From: Tranzscheliella williamsii
Taxonomy: Eukaryota; Basidiomycota; Ustilaginomycetes; Ustilaginales; Ustilaginaceae
DNA length: 64,000 bases
NCBI GenBank assembly: GCA_023212725.1
Contig: JALBYF010000003.1
Coordinates: 372,001-436,000 of the forward strand
Direction: 5' to 3'
The translations under genes and the position numbers were made by a program. A model generated the notes under the pieces. The model was not told the origin of the DNA, made no database searches, and saw only the letters and a list, made by a program, of their open reading frames with translations. Shown here one piece after another: positions 17,811-29,196 of this stretch (within the stretch, counting starts at the first letter, position 1; each line of letters begins with the position of its first letter).

Positions 17811-20800
17811 TATGCTGAGTCTCAGCCGCTTTCACGATTGCCTCTCGTCGGTTGTTGCCCTACTCACGGCATATTTCCCTCTGCTCTTCCCAGCAATATC
17901 TATGTCCATTCCACCAGCTGTTGTGATGAACAATGTGAAGGCGAGGAGTGGCGTCTCTCCCCTGTGGGAGACAAACTTTTGGAACAAGTGTCTGTGTCTG
18001 TCCAGAGCCTCGCAGACCCGATGGTCTTGTACCAAGAATGGCCCCCACATTGGTGGCAACAGATAATTAAGGGTCCATGATATGATGGAAGCTTGCGGCT
18101 GTTGCTTTAGAAGGGTATGCGCCCAGTTAGCAATGAATCAGGCCGAGCTGGTGCGCGCCGAGAGAACAAGCTAAGATCTTGAGCCATGCAATTGTGATAG
18201 TTTGCATTTGATGAGCTTAAAGGGCAGAATGGTCAACAGGCAGTCCAGGAGATCTCACAGAATCGTACGTATCATCGGCTTTGTTTGGGCTTCGATGCGA
18301 GGTGAGTGGCATCAGTTGGAAGAAGCCTGGCCATAGTACTGTGGCCAGGCTGGTTACCAGAGTGGCTGATTTCGAAAATTCTTTGCCCCAGCCCGTCGAG
18401 GTTACCCGGAAAAGGAAAGATGATCCCACGGTTCATACGCGCGAGTAAAATAGTAGCCCCGTTTGGAGGAGCCGAATACGCCACACTTTCTGCTCGATTG
18501 CGTTGGAAGCGCCTTTTTACAACATTGTCAAGAGATCGCGTGACGTCCATTGTGGCTACCGTTCACTTCACAGTCAAAGTCTGGTGAGTGTGAGTGTGAT
18601 CGCGGATCGCTCGGTTGCGTCCGTGCATTCAACTTGCCGACGCGATTCAGGCTGCCGCCTCCCATCATAGCCGATTAAGGTATTTTGTGCGGAGGTAACC
18701 GGCGCCTGGTAGCCCGCGGCTGTCGTCGTTTGACCGACCATGTTCAGTGAAGATTGGGTTGGAGGAGAAAGAAAGGTCGCCGCAGTCGTGTCAAGTCGAA
18801 GAGCCGCACGTACCCCACATAAGTGCTGTCTGGCTCGCATAACTCACACTACTTTTCGAATGCACGGCAGTTTTCTGTAATGGTCTGTGACTGTCACAGA
18901 ATATAACAATTTGCGCAGTCTGCTTTCATCTGCACTGTGAGCTCGGACTCCACGGGGCAGAAATCGGCGGTCACATCCGACTTCCCATGCGTGCCGTCCT
19001 GCATGTAGCTACGCGCTCTGTCTTGCATTCACATTGTGAGTCAACGAGCGCGACCCTGTCTCGTAAAGGTGCAGAGGAAAAGCCACTCGGACTGCCGAAG
19101 CGGATCCTGAAGCAATAGCTGCGTCTGCCGTGGCTTTTAGCTCGACACCGTCCAGGCGCCTCTCATCCCGACGCTTGCCTGTCGTCGTCGGCTAACCCTC
19201 CTGCCGTGTTGCTCTGCTACCCCGCCTAGCCTTGCCATCTGCCAGACGGATCGGGTCATTTTCATCAGCGTTCTCCACCTTTCGTCACCTTTCGTTCTAC
19301 CCTCTCTTACGTCCATCCACTACGCTCGACCCCCTCTTTGTTGTCACACTACCCTCTCTCTTTCCAGTCGTCACGGTCAACGACAACTCAGCTGGAATCG
19401 TGTAGTGTGCAGACAGCTCCGTTCAACAGCTTCTTGAAGCGGCACTGGGACGACGAGACAATGAATCCATAGCACAACATCCACATTGCAACTCATACTT
19501 TAGTCTCTTCCATAATCGCAAACATAGAGCGACTCAAGAGAAGTGGCGTACTTCCTCGTCCCACTTTGCAATTCGGCGAGAGGCAGCAGTGAGCACTAGA
19601 CAAGCTCGACTATCTGTCGGTTCGGCGCATATATCCCAGCCAATTCTCAAAACAGGCGCGACTCGAGCGCCTTTCTTCATTCACCGAATACTCACACTTC
19701 TTGGTGCGTTGGCGTTCTGGCCGGCTTCAGCTTTACATAGTGCATGCAAATAACCGAGAAAGGTGAGTTTGTTCTGCGAACACAGTAGCGGGAGGGTCGA
19801 TCGGAAAAGGTACAGCGGACGGCGAGAACCGACGGTAGAACCAAGCATTCGCGACATCGCAGATGCGCCGATTTGGGGTAGCGTTGCAGCATATACCAGC
19901 AGATTACCATTCCCGGAATCACAAAACAGAGGTTGGTGTGACTCAGCCGTGAATCTTGCAACCCGGGATCAAGCCATTTTGCGCGGGAGACACTAGCCAT
20001 ACCCTAGTCGCCACTTTGCCATCTCCGCTGGCTCCCAAGGCTGATCCCTTTGGCCAGCAGCAAGATGGCAGAGCGTCGTATGGAGCACTAGCCAATTCCC
20101 GCCAAAGGATAGCATGAACGGATCACTTCCGTCTCACGACAAGACGATCGCGAGGTTCTGCGTTCCGGCTTGAATGTCTTGCATACGCCATGATCGATCG
20201 TACACTTTGTTCAAGTGCTAGTCGGCTTGGTTCAACTGGAGCCAACTACAATCGTTGAAGCTACGTGACGTGGGACTTGACCACCCAAGCACAGTCATCT
20301 CACCTTCGTCTGGGAAGATTCCACAATGGTGCAGGAATGAACGATAGTTAAGCGACAACTAGCTGGATTGGTGCTTGGCTAGCGGACGGCTCCGATTTCT
20401 GTATAAAGGAACGAGGTCTGCTCATGTCCATTCTTGTCCCCGGCAACTGTCCTTTGCGCCTCATACCGTTTACCAGCCTTGACGCCGAACCTTTGTACTA
20501 ACCTACAGGTTTATCTGCCTTTGTTGCTTGTCCCCTGTTCAGTGTGCTTGCGAACATCTGATCGCACCTTCCCACTGGCAAGCATTCCTTACCGTTTGGG
20601 AGGCACAGAAAAAGAGGGCTTCACCGAGTGCATAGTCTAGGGAGATCGGCAAGCCAGTGACAGACAAGATTCTTAGCAAACCGGGCCAGATCAATATCGT
20701 AGAAATCCTCATACTGTATACGAACTTGGAGCAGCGCTCTAAGTTCCGCTGATCTCACACCATACTCGACTCGCAGTTTCGCCCTTCGGCCGGCGACGGC

Positions 20801-20854
20801 AGCGGCGCTGTTCACGCGCTCTGGTCGTCTCTTGGCACGTCGGGCGCACGTGCA
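17811..20854. other. 3 kb stretch without a recognised gene, upstream of the PSP1-domain gene
   Basis: The left end is the 3' flank of JAC1. No frame here resembles a known protein. GTGAGTGTGAGTGTGA lies at about 18583-18598, and TGTGACTGTCACAG near 18885. A TATAAA-like sequence is at about 20401-20406. An ACTAAC branch site followed by CTACAG at about 20499-20510 looks like the 3' end of an intron. A short ATG exon with a strong GTGAGT donor occurs at 19744-19762. Together these suggest an intron-containing leader for the downstream gene. Confidence 0.4.
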
Positions 20855-23614
20855 GTGCCTGGCCGAACACTCGAGTCTAACCCAAGAGCTAGAGCCAAGG
20901 AGGAAGTCAGCAGCGACGGTAATACCTTTTGCCCCCCTCCAACGCCTGGTTCTGCGTTCACTACAAGACGATCCTCGTTCTTTGGAGACGACTCTGATCC
21001 TGTTTACGTCCCGCAACCCCGACGCAGCTCTAGCCGCGACCCGACCTCCGAAAAGTCTGACGGTCTGACGTCGGCCAGCATACTACAAACGGAACAGGTT
21101 GCGGGCTTGGCTCTTGCACAGATGGTGTATCCTCCACGTAAGCAGTCCACCTCTCCAATTTCTTCCCCCTCGAGCGGCACGGGCTCTCTCAACAACTCGA
21201 CCGACGGGGAGGCTATGCGTGGTATATCTCCCTCGGCATCTAGCGACGCCACGACCATCTCCGAGATGAAAGTGAAAACGGCCTTTGAAACTACTCATTT
21301 TCAGAATCCCGGAAGGGCTGCTGGGGCTAGATCATCACAAATGTCAGACACACAGGATCCTCGACGGTCAGGTGTCAGAGCGGGACAGTCATTGTTCACA
21401 ATGCAAGAAGAGCCCGATTACGATGACGTGCAACGTACTACACCTCTTTCAAACGGTACCGGTCTAGGGTTTGATTCAGTCGAACCTAGAGGCCGGCCAT
21501 CACGCCACAGGTCTGCCTCCAGTGCAGCGGCACTTGCCCTGCATACCTCGAGTTCCTCCTTCATCGACCGATGGTCAAGCAACCCCGCTGGTCGCATTGC
21601 CTCTTCAGGTGTCCCCTCTCGTACTATCTGGGAGAGAGACATCGTCAGAGACCCTCCGCAGCAGCCATACAGCCGCCTCCAAAGAGGTTTCTCGGCATCC
21701 CATGTCCGCGCTCAGCCGGAGATGACCACATCTTCGCCCACAATCAACTCCCCCCATGCGTTTAATGAGGGCGCCATTGATTTGACAGGCTCTTCTCATG
21801 CATCGTCGCGATCCGGCTTTCAGACGGTCGGGTCACCCTATCGCCATTCTGATGACCTCGCATGGTTACCCTCCTTTCCGGATACAGAAAGATGGGTGGC
21901 CCATAGACCCGCTCTCGGGTATGAATCACGAAGACATTCTATCGCCGACCTCGCTGGACCTCCCCAAGACTCTGCCGGTGTCATTGGTGGGCATCGCCGT
22001 GCCGTAGGCTTCGAAGTCGAGCCTCAACGGGGAGCCGGAAACAGTAGGCCAGGTCTCTCACCGTTTGGTAGCGGCAGCAGCCTTGCCTTTTCGGCTGATG
22101 ATCTTGGCTCTGATTTTGACTATCGAACTATGCCGGCAGCGACCGATCACGGCAACAGGCAATATGACAGGGCACAACCTCAGTCCTCTGTACACTTCCG
22201 CGTTCCAAATGGCGCTGCCGCTGACATGGGTGCTCATGCATCGTCGATGCCGTCTACCCAGGGCGACCGTGCATTCGGTAGACCTGACTCACTTGACAGA
22301 TTTGGATCAACAAGAGCCGAAGAAACAAGGTTCGGTAGGACCGGACTGGAAAGCCTCTCTGCAAGCTGGGATGTCTTGTACGGCTCACATCAAATGGGCC
22401 GTTCCCCTCAGGACACGCAGCTGCCGTTTGCAGAAGTGACGCGACAGCTTCGTGAAATGTCCATTGGTGGGGAGCACCCTAGCAACGATACGTCTACATA
22501 CTTCAGTCGACATGCAGAAGGAACTGATACTGTCCGAGCTAGTCCAGGCACCTCGCCTACGACTTATCGAGAGGGAAGCAAGTCAGTTCTTTCTGCGCAA
22601 GCTAAATCGTTTAGCTCTCCCCAAACGGCTCGAGCTGCTGTACAGGATCGCTATTCCTCGGCCGTGCTTGCTGTTGGTAACGATGCGCTCGGTGTGGGGC
22701 CTTTGCTTACTGGCATGCCACATGCCCAATTTTCGCCGAACCTCGGATCAACACACGCACCTGGCGGTATGCCACCGTTGACGATGGCTGATCTGACATT
22801 CTCAAGCCTAGCAACCCTTGGGCCCCTTCCCCCTCCTTCGATGGGTCCAATTGGGAATGCCTCTTTGGCAGGCCCAGGCAGTCATAGCGACTTACAAGAC
22901 CTTGGCAAGGGTGTCCCTCTGTCGAGCTTGGCTAAAGAAGTGCCTCTCTATATTGTTGAATTCAAGCAAGGGAGGACCGACCTCTTTTTCCAGCCCTCTA
23001 CGCAATCTTCCGTGGATTTGGGACGGGCGAGGGAGCCAATTCGACGGGGCGATTTGGTCATTGTAGAGGCCGACCGCGGCAAGGATTTGGGCACCGTAGT
23101 CAACGATAGCATCACGGTGGAGCAGGTGCAGGCGTTCCTTGCCCATCAATCCGATCTGACGATCGACGTCGCGACAGGTGGACTCGGGGTCGAAACTCGT
23201 TCGACGGAAAATGCCCCTTCCAGTTTTAACCATACAGTTAGCTCGAGCGCTGGAGGTGTTGCTGCCGGTGCCGGTGCCGGGGCCACACTAGCTTCAGCAC
23301 CACGTCCCACTCGCACCATCAATCCGAAGAGGCTGTTCACCAAGGCCACTTCAGGCGACACCAGCACGCTATATGCAAAGGCACAGGATGAGGAGAGAGC
23401 TCTTCAACTATGCATCTCGAAGGTAGTTCAGCGTGGGCTACCCATGACGGTAGTGGCCGCTGAGATGCAGTGGGACCGCAGAAAGCTTACATTCTATTAC
23501 ACGGCCAGCATGAGGGTCGACTTTCGCGACCTGGTCAAGGAACTGTTTCGCTTGTACAAGACACGGATCTGGATGTGCCACCTTGGGCATCCAAGCGGCT
23601 CTGGCATGGGCTAA
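20855..23614 (+). CDS. PSP1 C-terminal-domain protein (5' end unresolved)
   Basis: A protein of about 920 residues, mostly Ser/Pro/Gly-rich and probably disordered, ending in a PSP1 C-terminal domain at about residues 700-910. Its signatures are REPIRRGDLVIVEADRGKDLG, NPKRLFTKAT, and the terminal DRRKLTFYYTASMRVDFRDLVKELF split over the last 60 residues. The family includes yeast Psp1 and YLR177W and bacterial YaaT-like proteins; its function in fungi is poorly defined, with links to mRNA granules in yeast. The frame opens at a GTG with no ATG before residue 90 (about 21122), yet the codon use looks coding from about 20880. An upstream coding exon is therefore likely; 19744-19762 fits in phase but is unproven. 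The 3' end at 23614 is certain. Confidence 0.75.
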   Translation: MPGRTLESNPRARAKEEVSSDGNTFCPPPTPGSAFTTRRSSFFGDDSDPVYVPQPRRSSSRDPTSEKSDGLTSASILQTEQVAGLALAQMVYPPRKQSTSPISSPSSGTGSLNNSTDGEAMRGISPSASSDATTISEMKVKTAFETTHFQNPGRAAGARSSQMSDTQDPRRSGVRAGQSLFTMQEEPDYDDVQRTTPLSNGTGLGFDSVEPRGRPSRHRSASSAAALALHTSSSSFIDRWSSNPAGRIASSGVPSRTIWERDIVRDPPQQPYSRLQRGFSASHVRAQPEMTTSSPTINSPHAFNEGAIDLTGSSHASSRSGFQTVGSPYRHSDDLAWLPSFPDTERWVAHRPALGYESRRHSIADLAGPPQDSAGVIGGHRRAVGFEVEPQRGAGNSRPGLSPFGSGSSLAFSADDLGSDFDYRTMPAATDHGNRQYDRAQPQSSVHFRVPNGAAADMGAHASSMPSTQGDRAFGRPDSLDRFGSTRAEETRFGRTGLESLSASWDVLYGSHQMGRSPQDTQLPFAEVTRQLREMSIGGEHPSNDTSTYFSRHAEGTDTVRASPGTSPTTYREGSKSVLSAQAKSFSSPQTARAAVQDRYSSAVLAVGNDALGVGPLLTGMPHAQFSPNLGSTHAPGGMPPLTMADLTFSSLATLGPLPPPSMGPIGNASLAGPGSHSDLQDLGKGVPLSSLAKEVPLYIVEFKQGRTDLFFQPSTQSSVDLGRAREPIRRGDLVIVEADRGKDLGTVVNDSITVEQVQAFLAHQSDLTIDVATGGLGVETRSTENAPSSFNHTVSSSAGGVAAGAGAGATLASAPRPTRTINPKRLFTKATSGDTSTLYAKAQDEERALQLCISKVVQRGLPMTVVAAEMQWDRRKLTFYYTASMRVDFRDLVKELFRLYKTRIWMCHLGHPSGSGMG

Positions 23615-24714
23615 TCCTTGCAAGCCACTAGAATAGCTGGCATGCCAACATGAATACTGCGGCCACTTCTGGTTCTCACAACTCATAAGATACATTCGAT
23701 CCGTCTCCCCACCTTTTTGTAAGCGCTTTGTACCGCAGCGTGAGTGTATAAGATTCCGCGTAGCACCTCAGATCGAGACTGCTGTGAATGTTAGGTAGAA
23801 TCATCAGTAAAAGACTCTGTCGATGAGCAAGTTTTGCTTGCCTGCTGCTGTGTGGACTGAGATATGAATAGACAACATCATCTCAGAATACCATAGAGTG
23901 ACTGAGCCACGCCAAGCTATGTCTGAGCTTCTACAGCTACATGGACTGTGTAACTATCTGTGCTGTCGTACACGGCGGCTCTCAGCCCGAATATGAGCAG
24001 GCACCGATCTAATCTGGCCGCTCCGGCCTCCCTTGGGTCCCCGGCCGACGCCCTGCGATCGCTCAGACTGACAATAGCGAGAAGATCAAACTCTTGCATC
24101 CACTCTATGTTGTGCCGCGCGATTCTCTTCTCACCTTTCCATGCGTTGTCTTGGCCGAAGAAAGAGGATCAAGAAGCGTGCAACTAGCACAAGTGACCGT
24201 GAGCGAGCTTCGGTTTAGATGTTCCCGGCGGCTTTTTCTCGCAACGCGACATGTCGCCCCTGGAAACCATTTCCCCACTTTCGCTGGGCCTCGTCATCAC
24301 CATTCTTTCTCCATTATATTCTTGCCATTGATGAGGCAGAGTCAGCTGCAGAACGTACCACGTGCATGAAGACCAGGTGCTTACAAATCACGCGGGGGAA
24401 GGGGGGTGGTGTACGATGAGTTTCTCGGCTTTGCCTAGTAAGCAGCTGCGAAGTTGCAAGCAACACATGACCCTGCACAAGCCAGCCTATGCACGCACCT
24501 ACAATTTCTTGTGTTTGATCCTCGGCCTTCTCCTCCGCATTCTCTGCCGCTCCCCTACTCTCCCTAACCCCCTTTCAGCTTCCCTGCCCAGTTCCACGTC
24601 TTGCTTCCAAACTACGACCTTGCCTGGCTTCTCCTGCGTTGTTCTGAGCTGCCTTAGTCCTATTGCCATCGTTTCCTAGTCCGCGCAATTGCACTGCGTC
24701 AACCATTATCGGTC
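23615..24714. other. Intergenic region between PSP1-domain gene and DUF89 gene
   Basis: 1.1 kb with no recognised gene. Just before the DUF89 start, 24530-24700 is pyrimidine-rich, as is common in fungal promoters and leaders. Confidence 0.4.
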
Positions 24715-26644
24715 ATGGTCTGGTCACCTCCTGTTCCACTGACGTCTGCCCAAGACAAGCAAAGGTAAGCCATCCCATACGTGCTGGCCACAGCTCTCGT
24801 TCAGCGACTGAATAATAGCGACCAACCGCCTACCTTCTCTTCTGCGCAGCTTTGCCTATGAATCCACTGTCCACCGCTGGCCAGCCATCCTCACTCAGGT
24901 GATCGACGGGATCTACACGGCCAACTATGCTCTCTCCTATTCGCGAACCAATCAATCTGCCAAGATCGAGGAAGGCAAGCAAATCATCGAAAGTATCGCT
25001 TCTCTGAAGCATGATATGAGCAGAGACCGACCACTAGAGCCCATCCGTGTTACGGCCGGAAAGGATGCCGACGATGGCCCGTCCACTGAGCTCTTTGACA
25101 CTGCAATCGAACAGCACGGGTGGACTTGGTTCCAAGCGCCATGGCTTTTCGCCGAGTGCTACCTGTACAGGTTGCTCAGGTCTTTCTTCGCTCGCAGCCA
25201 ACACTGGAAGCGGTACGACCCTTTCTCCAAGACCAAGTTGCAGACATTCAAGAGCTCCGGCACTGCCATCTCTGCTCTCGCCGCTACAATCGAAGACCTC
25301 GTGAAGAAGTCACAGTCTTCAGAGCAAGGTGCGGAATCCACCGAGCAAGGTCGTCAGGTTCTTTTCCACGAGATGGCCCAGATGTCGCTCTGGGGCAATG
25401 CCACCGATCTCAGCCTGTTAACCAACCTCTCCTACGCCGATCTTCAGGCTCTCCAGACCACCGGTCGGGAGCAGCAAGAGGCTCGAAGCAAGTTTATCCT
25501 TGCCAATGACCTGGAAAAAGTATGGCAAAAGGTCTCCTCGCTCCGAGGCGGACGAGTCGACTTTGTGCTGGATAATGCCGGCTTTGAACTCGTCAGCGAT
25601 CTGGTCTTTGCCGACTGGCTGCTTACGACTCCGTACGTCGACAAGGTGGTCTTCCATCCCAAGAACATGCCTTGGTTCGTTTCGGACGTAACTCCATCGG
25701 ACTTCCGTTACACCTTAGAGGCAATGCTCGAGCCGAGCTTTTTTGCCAGATACGAAGATCCTAACGCAGGCAGTGAGCGTCATCGCAGTGTCAGCCGAAG
25801 CCGAGATCTTCAGGCGGATCCGACCAAATATTCGTTCAACGCAGCTGCAACGGCTGGGGATACCCAGCCTGCCGGTTCTCGCCATTTGCAGATGGGTGAC
25901 AGCTCAGACCGCGGTCGATCCCCGCATCCCTCCGGAAGCTTTCAGTTGCAGGCTAGGGACGGCAGCGTCGACTCGAGCGGGCGCGGCCGGCCTCCCGTCG
26001 GAAGCCGGAACTTCCAGATGGATCCAGCCTACTTCAAAAATGCCCGTTCGCAAACCATCTCCCCTTCGCGGTCGTATGTGATGGACAGCTCGCTGTTTTC
26101 GTCGCTCTCCATTCACGACGAGGAACCCACGGCCAACGACGAGCGACATGGCCGCGGACGGTCCACAACGGTGAAGGACGAGACGCCTTCGTCGCAAACA
26201 CCGGTGCAGGCGATGGTGCGAAGGTGGCTGCAACATCTCGAGTCTGGACGCTTCCGGCTGGCGGTGGCGCTTGACGCGCCGTTGGGGGCGGACACGGGTC
26301 GCAGCAACGGGTTCTGGACGCAGCCGGAGGCGTTCGCGCACATGGCGACGCACGCGCCCGAGCTGCACCGCGAACTCGCCACAGAGAGCGACCTGGTTAT
26401 CTTCAAAGGTGACCTCAACTACCGCAAGCTGACCTCGGATGCCTGCTGGAAAACCGACACGAGCTTCCGGGAGGCGCTCGGCCCGCTCGCCGGCACAATC
26501 CCCGTGCTGGCGCTGCGCACCAACAAGGCAGACGTCTGCGTCGGCCTTCGCCCCGGCCAGGAAGCCGAAATCGAGGCGCAGGACCCCAAGTGGCGCGTCA
26601 ACGGCAAGTGGGCCGTCGTCCAGTACTGTCCCAAAGACGAGTGA
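24715..26644 (+). CDS. DUF89/ARMT1-like damage-control phosphatase
   Basis: A metal-dependent phosphatase of the DUF89 family, related to yeast Hrt2 (YMR027W), which removes phosphate from damaged or harmful sugar phosphates such as fructose 1-phosphate. Two exons: 24715-24764 and 24850-26644, with a GTAAGC donor, a GCGCAG acceptor and a phase-2 junction (QDKQS|FAYESTVHRWP), giving 614 residues. The metal-site motif DFVLDNAGFELVSDL lies near 280 and the C-terminal IFKGDLNYRKLTSDACW near 540. Between them, at about 320-462, is a long Ser/Arg-rich insert with repeated short units (GSRHLQM, GSFQLQA, GSRNFQM, SRSYVMD). Both catalytic halves are intact, so activity is plausible. Convergent with VMA12; the last 260 bp are C-rich. 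Confidence 0.85.
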
Positions 26645-26795
26645 GCCCGTCCGGCGCGCCGCCCACAAAATTCGGCATAAATGTTATGTATCGGGGCAGT
26701 GATGTACGTACAAATACATGCTTCTCTTTATGCAGTGATCGACACAGCTACATAGCATGAAGCGGCCGGGGCGCTTGCGGGCAAGGAAGTTTCGT

Positions 26796-27668
26796 TCATG
26801 TGCGGCGAGCGGGGGCCTGGGCGAGGTTGAGTGGCTGGAAGGCGGGATCGCGGTGGCGGTCGGAGCCCTTGAGGCGGGTGGCTCTGAGGGCGCTGCTCTC
26901 GCGGACATAGGCGTGGTAGCGGTTGTAGAGGACGATCTCGGCGAGGGCGGTGAGGGCGGCGACGGCGAGTGCGGTGAGGACTTTTGTGGGGAGGGCTGCG
27001 GCGGGGGAGGCCCACCAGGCGGCGGTGGCGGTGGCGAGGACGGAGAGGGCGATGTTGAGGATGACGGTGAGTTGGCGGTTGACGTCGCGCCATGCGGCGT
27101 TGTCGGCGGCGCGGAGGTGAGGGGAGGGGGTGGTGGTGGAGCGGGAGGCGATGCGGTCGGACAGTGGCAGGCTTGGGTCCGTGCCGGCGATGTTTGTGTA
27201 GGCCGCGGGGAGCGTGTACGCGCGCGGGGAGGGCGCGGCCATACGCGCATACTCGGCGTCGTCCATAGCGCGCCGTATCGCAGCAAGCGACGCCTCCAGC
27301 TCGACCGACCGGTGGAAGACCGGCTTCGGCGGCAGATAAACCTCGCTCCCCCGCACCAGCCACGAAAGCCGCAGCCGCACCCCCCCCACCCCATCCGCCT
27401 CCTCCTCGCCCACCGCCCAGCGCCCCAACCGCACCAAAACACCATGATCCACCACCAGCCGCTCGCACCCATCCGCAGACACGGGCAGCGGCACCGCCCG
27501 GCTCCCCCCTCCCAACTTCGCCCCAGTCGAGGCTGGCTGCTCCTGTATCGCCGCTCGAAGCACATCGAGCACCTCGCCATCGCCGCGCGCCGTGCCCGCC
27601 GTGCCCGCCGTGCCCGCCAGCCGCTTGAGCGCTTCGCTGACGGCGATCGACAGCACAAGCCGGGTCAT
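26796..27668 (-). CDS. VMA12: ER V-ATPase assembly factor VMA12 / TMEM199
   Basis: Vma12 is an ER membrane protein that, with Vma22, assembles the V0 sector of the vacuolar proton pump. The N-terminal half is soluble and contains a CERLVVDHGVLVRLGRW stretch. The C-terminal domain has the family pattern WRDVNRQLTVILNIALSVLA followed by two transmembrane segments at about 200-250 and LAEIVLYNRYHAYV. The ATG at 27668 gives 290 residues without introns. A 9-bp tandem repeat at 27591-27617 encodes repeated Ala-Gly-Thr near residue 20. The gene is G-rich on the coding strand in its first half and C-rich in its second. Confidence 0.85.
   Translation of the reverse strand: MTRLVLSIAVSEALKRLAGTAGTAGTARGDGEVLDVLRAAIQEQPASTGAKLGGGSRAVPLPVSADGCERLVVDHGVLVRLGRWAVGEEEADGVGGVRLRLSWLVRGSEVYLPPKPVFHRSVELEASLAAIRRAMDDAEYARMAAPSPRAYTLPAAYTNIAGTDPSLPLSDRIASRSTTTPSPHLRAADNAAWRDVNRQLTVILNIALSVLATATAAWWASPAAALPTKVLTALAVAALTALAEIVLYNRYHAYVRESSALRATRLKGSDRHRDPAFQPLNLAQAPARRT
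27591..27617. repeat. 9-bp tandem repeat, three copies (CGTGCCCGC)
   Basis: Three perfect copies of CGTGCCCGC lie inside the VMA12 coding region. They keep the frame and encode repeated Ala-Gly-Thr. Such a unit could vary in copy number between strains. Confidence 0.8.
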
Positions 27669-29196
27669 GGCTATTCGTATCGTGCATGTGAAGGTGAAGG
27701 TGAATCACCTGCGATATGAATATGGATAGGCTGGCTATGTTAGCTCGATGCTCATTCGAACGTGACCTTGCAATCTCGGCCGAGTGAGTCAACCCACCAA
27801 GTGTTGCTCTTTCGCGCTAAACGGAAAATGAGGGAAGAAGCGCGTCTCGCAAGTGAGACATGCACGACGCCGATCTGCGCGTTGGCACCAGATCGCAGCA
27901 CGACAAGTCTCATGGCACCGCACACCTATAGAAGCCCGCTATAGAAGCTGGGCTTGGATGACTGGTTCCTTTCCTTTGTGGATTTAGCTGCGGGTGCGAT
28001 GCCAGAGCGGCTGTACGGCGGTGAGAAGCGGTGAGCAGCGGCGAGGCCATAGTAGCGTGTTAAGCTCGCAAATCGGGCTGCGGGGAGGGGGACGCCGCTG
28101 CGCATGCTTGCCAAATGCACGCTCGACTTTTAAAGCTTCGGCGGCCGCACATCCCGCCTGCAGCTAGTCGCAGTGCGGGTCAAGAGAGCAGCAGAAGAAG
28201 TTCCACGAAGGCGCGGCATTTCTCAGCTCGAATCTCGCTTCGCTGCCTTGTATGCAAGGTCGCTCCAGAAGATGCCCCTCTTCTCTTGCTGTCCGTCGCC
28301 TCTCCGCCGACATCGGCCGACATAGAGGAAGAGGAGTGGATAGCACAGACCACAGGGGCTGTGGATCGGCCATCGAGAGCGAAGGCAATGTGATCTCGAA
28401 AGGAACACAAAGGTCTGAAAGCGGCCGGCGTGATTATACGAGAGCGACCGGAACGGCTCCAGTGTGGCTTGAAGCGTGACTTTAGCAAGCAGCACAGTCA
28501 AATCACAGTCAAAGATCCATGCAACCCGTCGGCCTTGCGTCGATGCGGGCCCCTCAAGTCGGAAGCTATCCGGCGTGCGTTTGTCACCGACGCATACACA
28601 TCCTACTATTCACAGGGCAAAGCAACCAAGCCAAGCAAGTATCAACCAAGTGCGTTGCTCTGGTTTTGTGGTAATGACCGTATTCGTGATTGTGATTGCA
28701 GATGAATAGCGCTCAGCACAACTTACAGATTCTTAAATGGCACGGCGCATTCACGATGCTAGTCACTGCACCGCTCCGCTCCTCTCATCTCGTCTTTGCT
28801 CTCCACCCGCCACACTCTTCATCACCTACCCTTCTCATCTACGCATCTGTTACGGCGCCACCACTTGCCAGGCCATTCGCTCGTCTTGCGCCGCATTCGT
28901 TCTAGTTAATCCTGCCGCTGGGTGTCACGGCTTGGTTGCGCCTCCTCGTCGTACCAGCTGGTGCCCCGTTCCCCCTGTCGAATTCTCGTCTGCTCGTGAC
29001 GCCTTGGTACGCTTACATGCTGCCGCAGTGAGCGCTTCCTTCAGGCTTCGCCCGTTTCGTGCTCCTGTGTCGGCGCGCTACACAGCCTACGCGTGGCCGC
29101 AGCTCATCACAGCAGTCACTGTGTGGGTAGGAGCCCCTACTCCGATCATCGCGTCACCAAGTCTCACATCTCGACTCTGGTCACCGCGCCGCCAAA
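27669..29196. promoter_or_regulatory. Divergent region VMA12 / UPA2
   Basis: 1.5 kb between divergent start codons. It contains CACAGTCAAATCACAGTCAAAG near 28493-28518 (split motif: CACAGTCAAA repeated) and GTGATTGTGATTGCAG near 28685-28700, members of the same repeat family as other promoters here. Just before the UPA2 start the sequence is CT-rich. A reading frame stays open from 28737 into UPA2 but begins at a non-ATG codon and runs through the UPA2 intron, so it is not taken as coding. Confidence 0.4.

Noticed and set aside
19692..20000. Minus-strand frame of about 100 codons in the gene-free block
   Set aside because: No ordered domain, no signal peptide, and stop-free length within chance expectation.
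26684..27792. Several long frames overlapping VMA12 on both strands
   Set aside because: Low-complexity Pro/Arg/Gly/Val translations with no family resemblance; only the VMA12 frame has the membrane domain.
28737..29196. Frame extension upstream of UPA2
   Set aside because: Starts at a non-ATG codon and is in frame with UPA2 exon 2 only by reading through the intron; it would lose the first PAM2-like motif.
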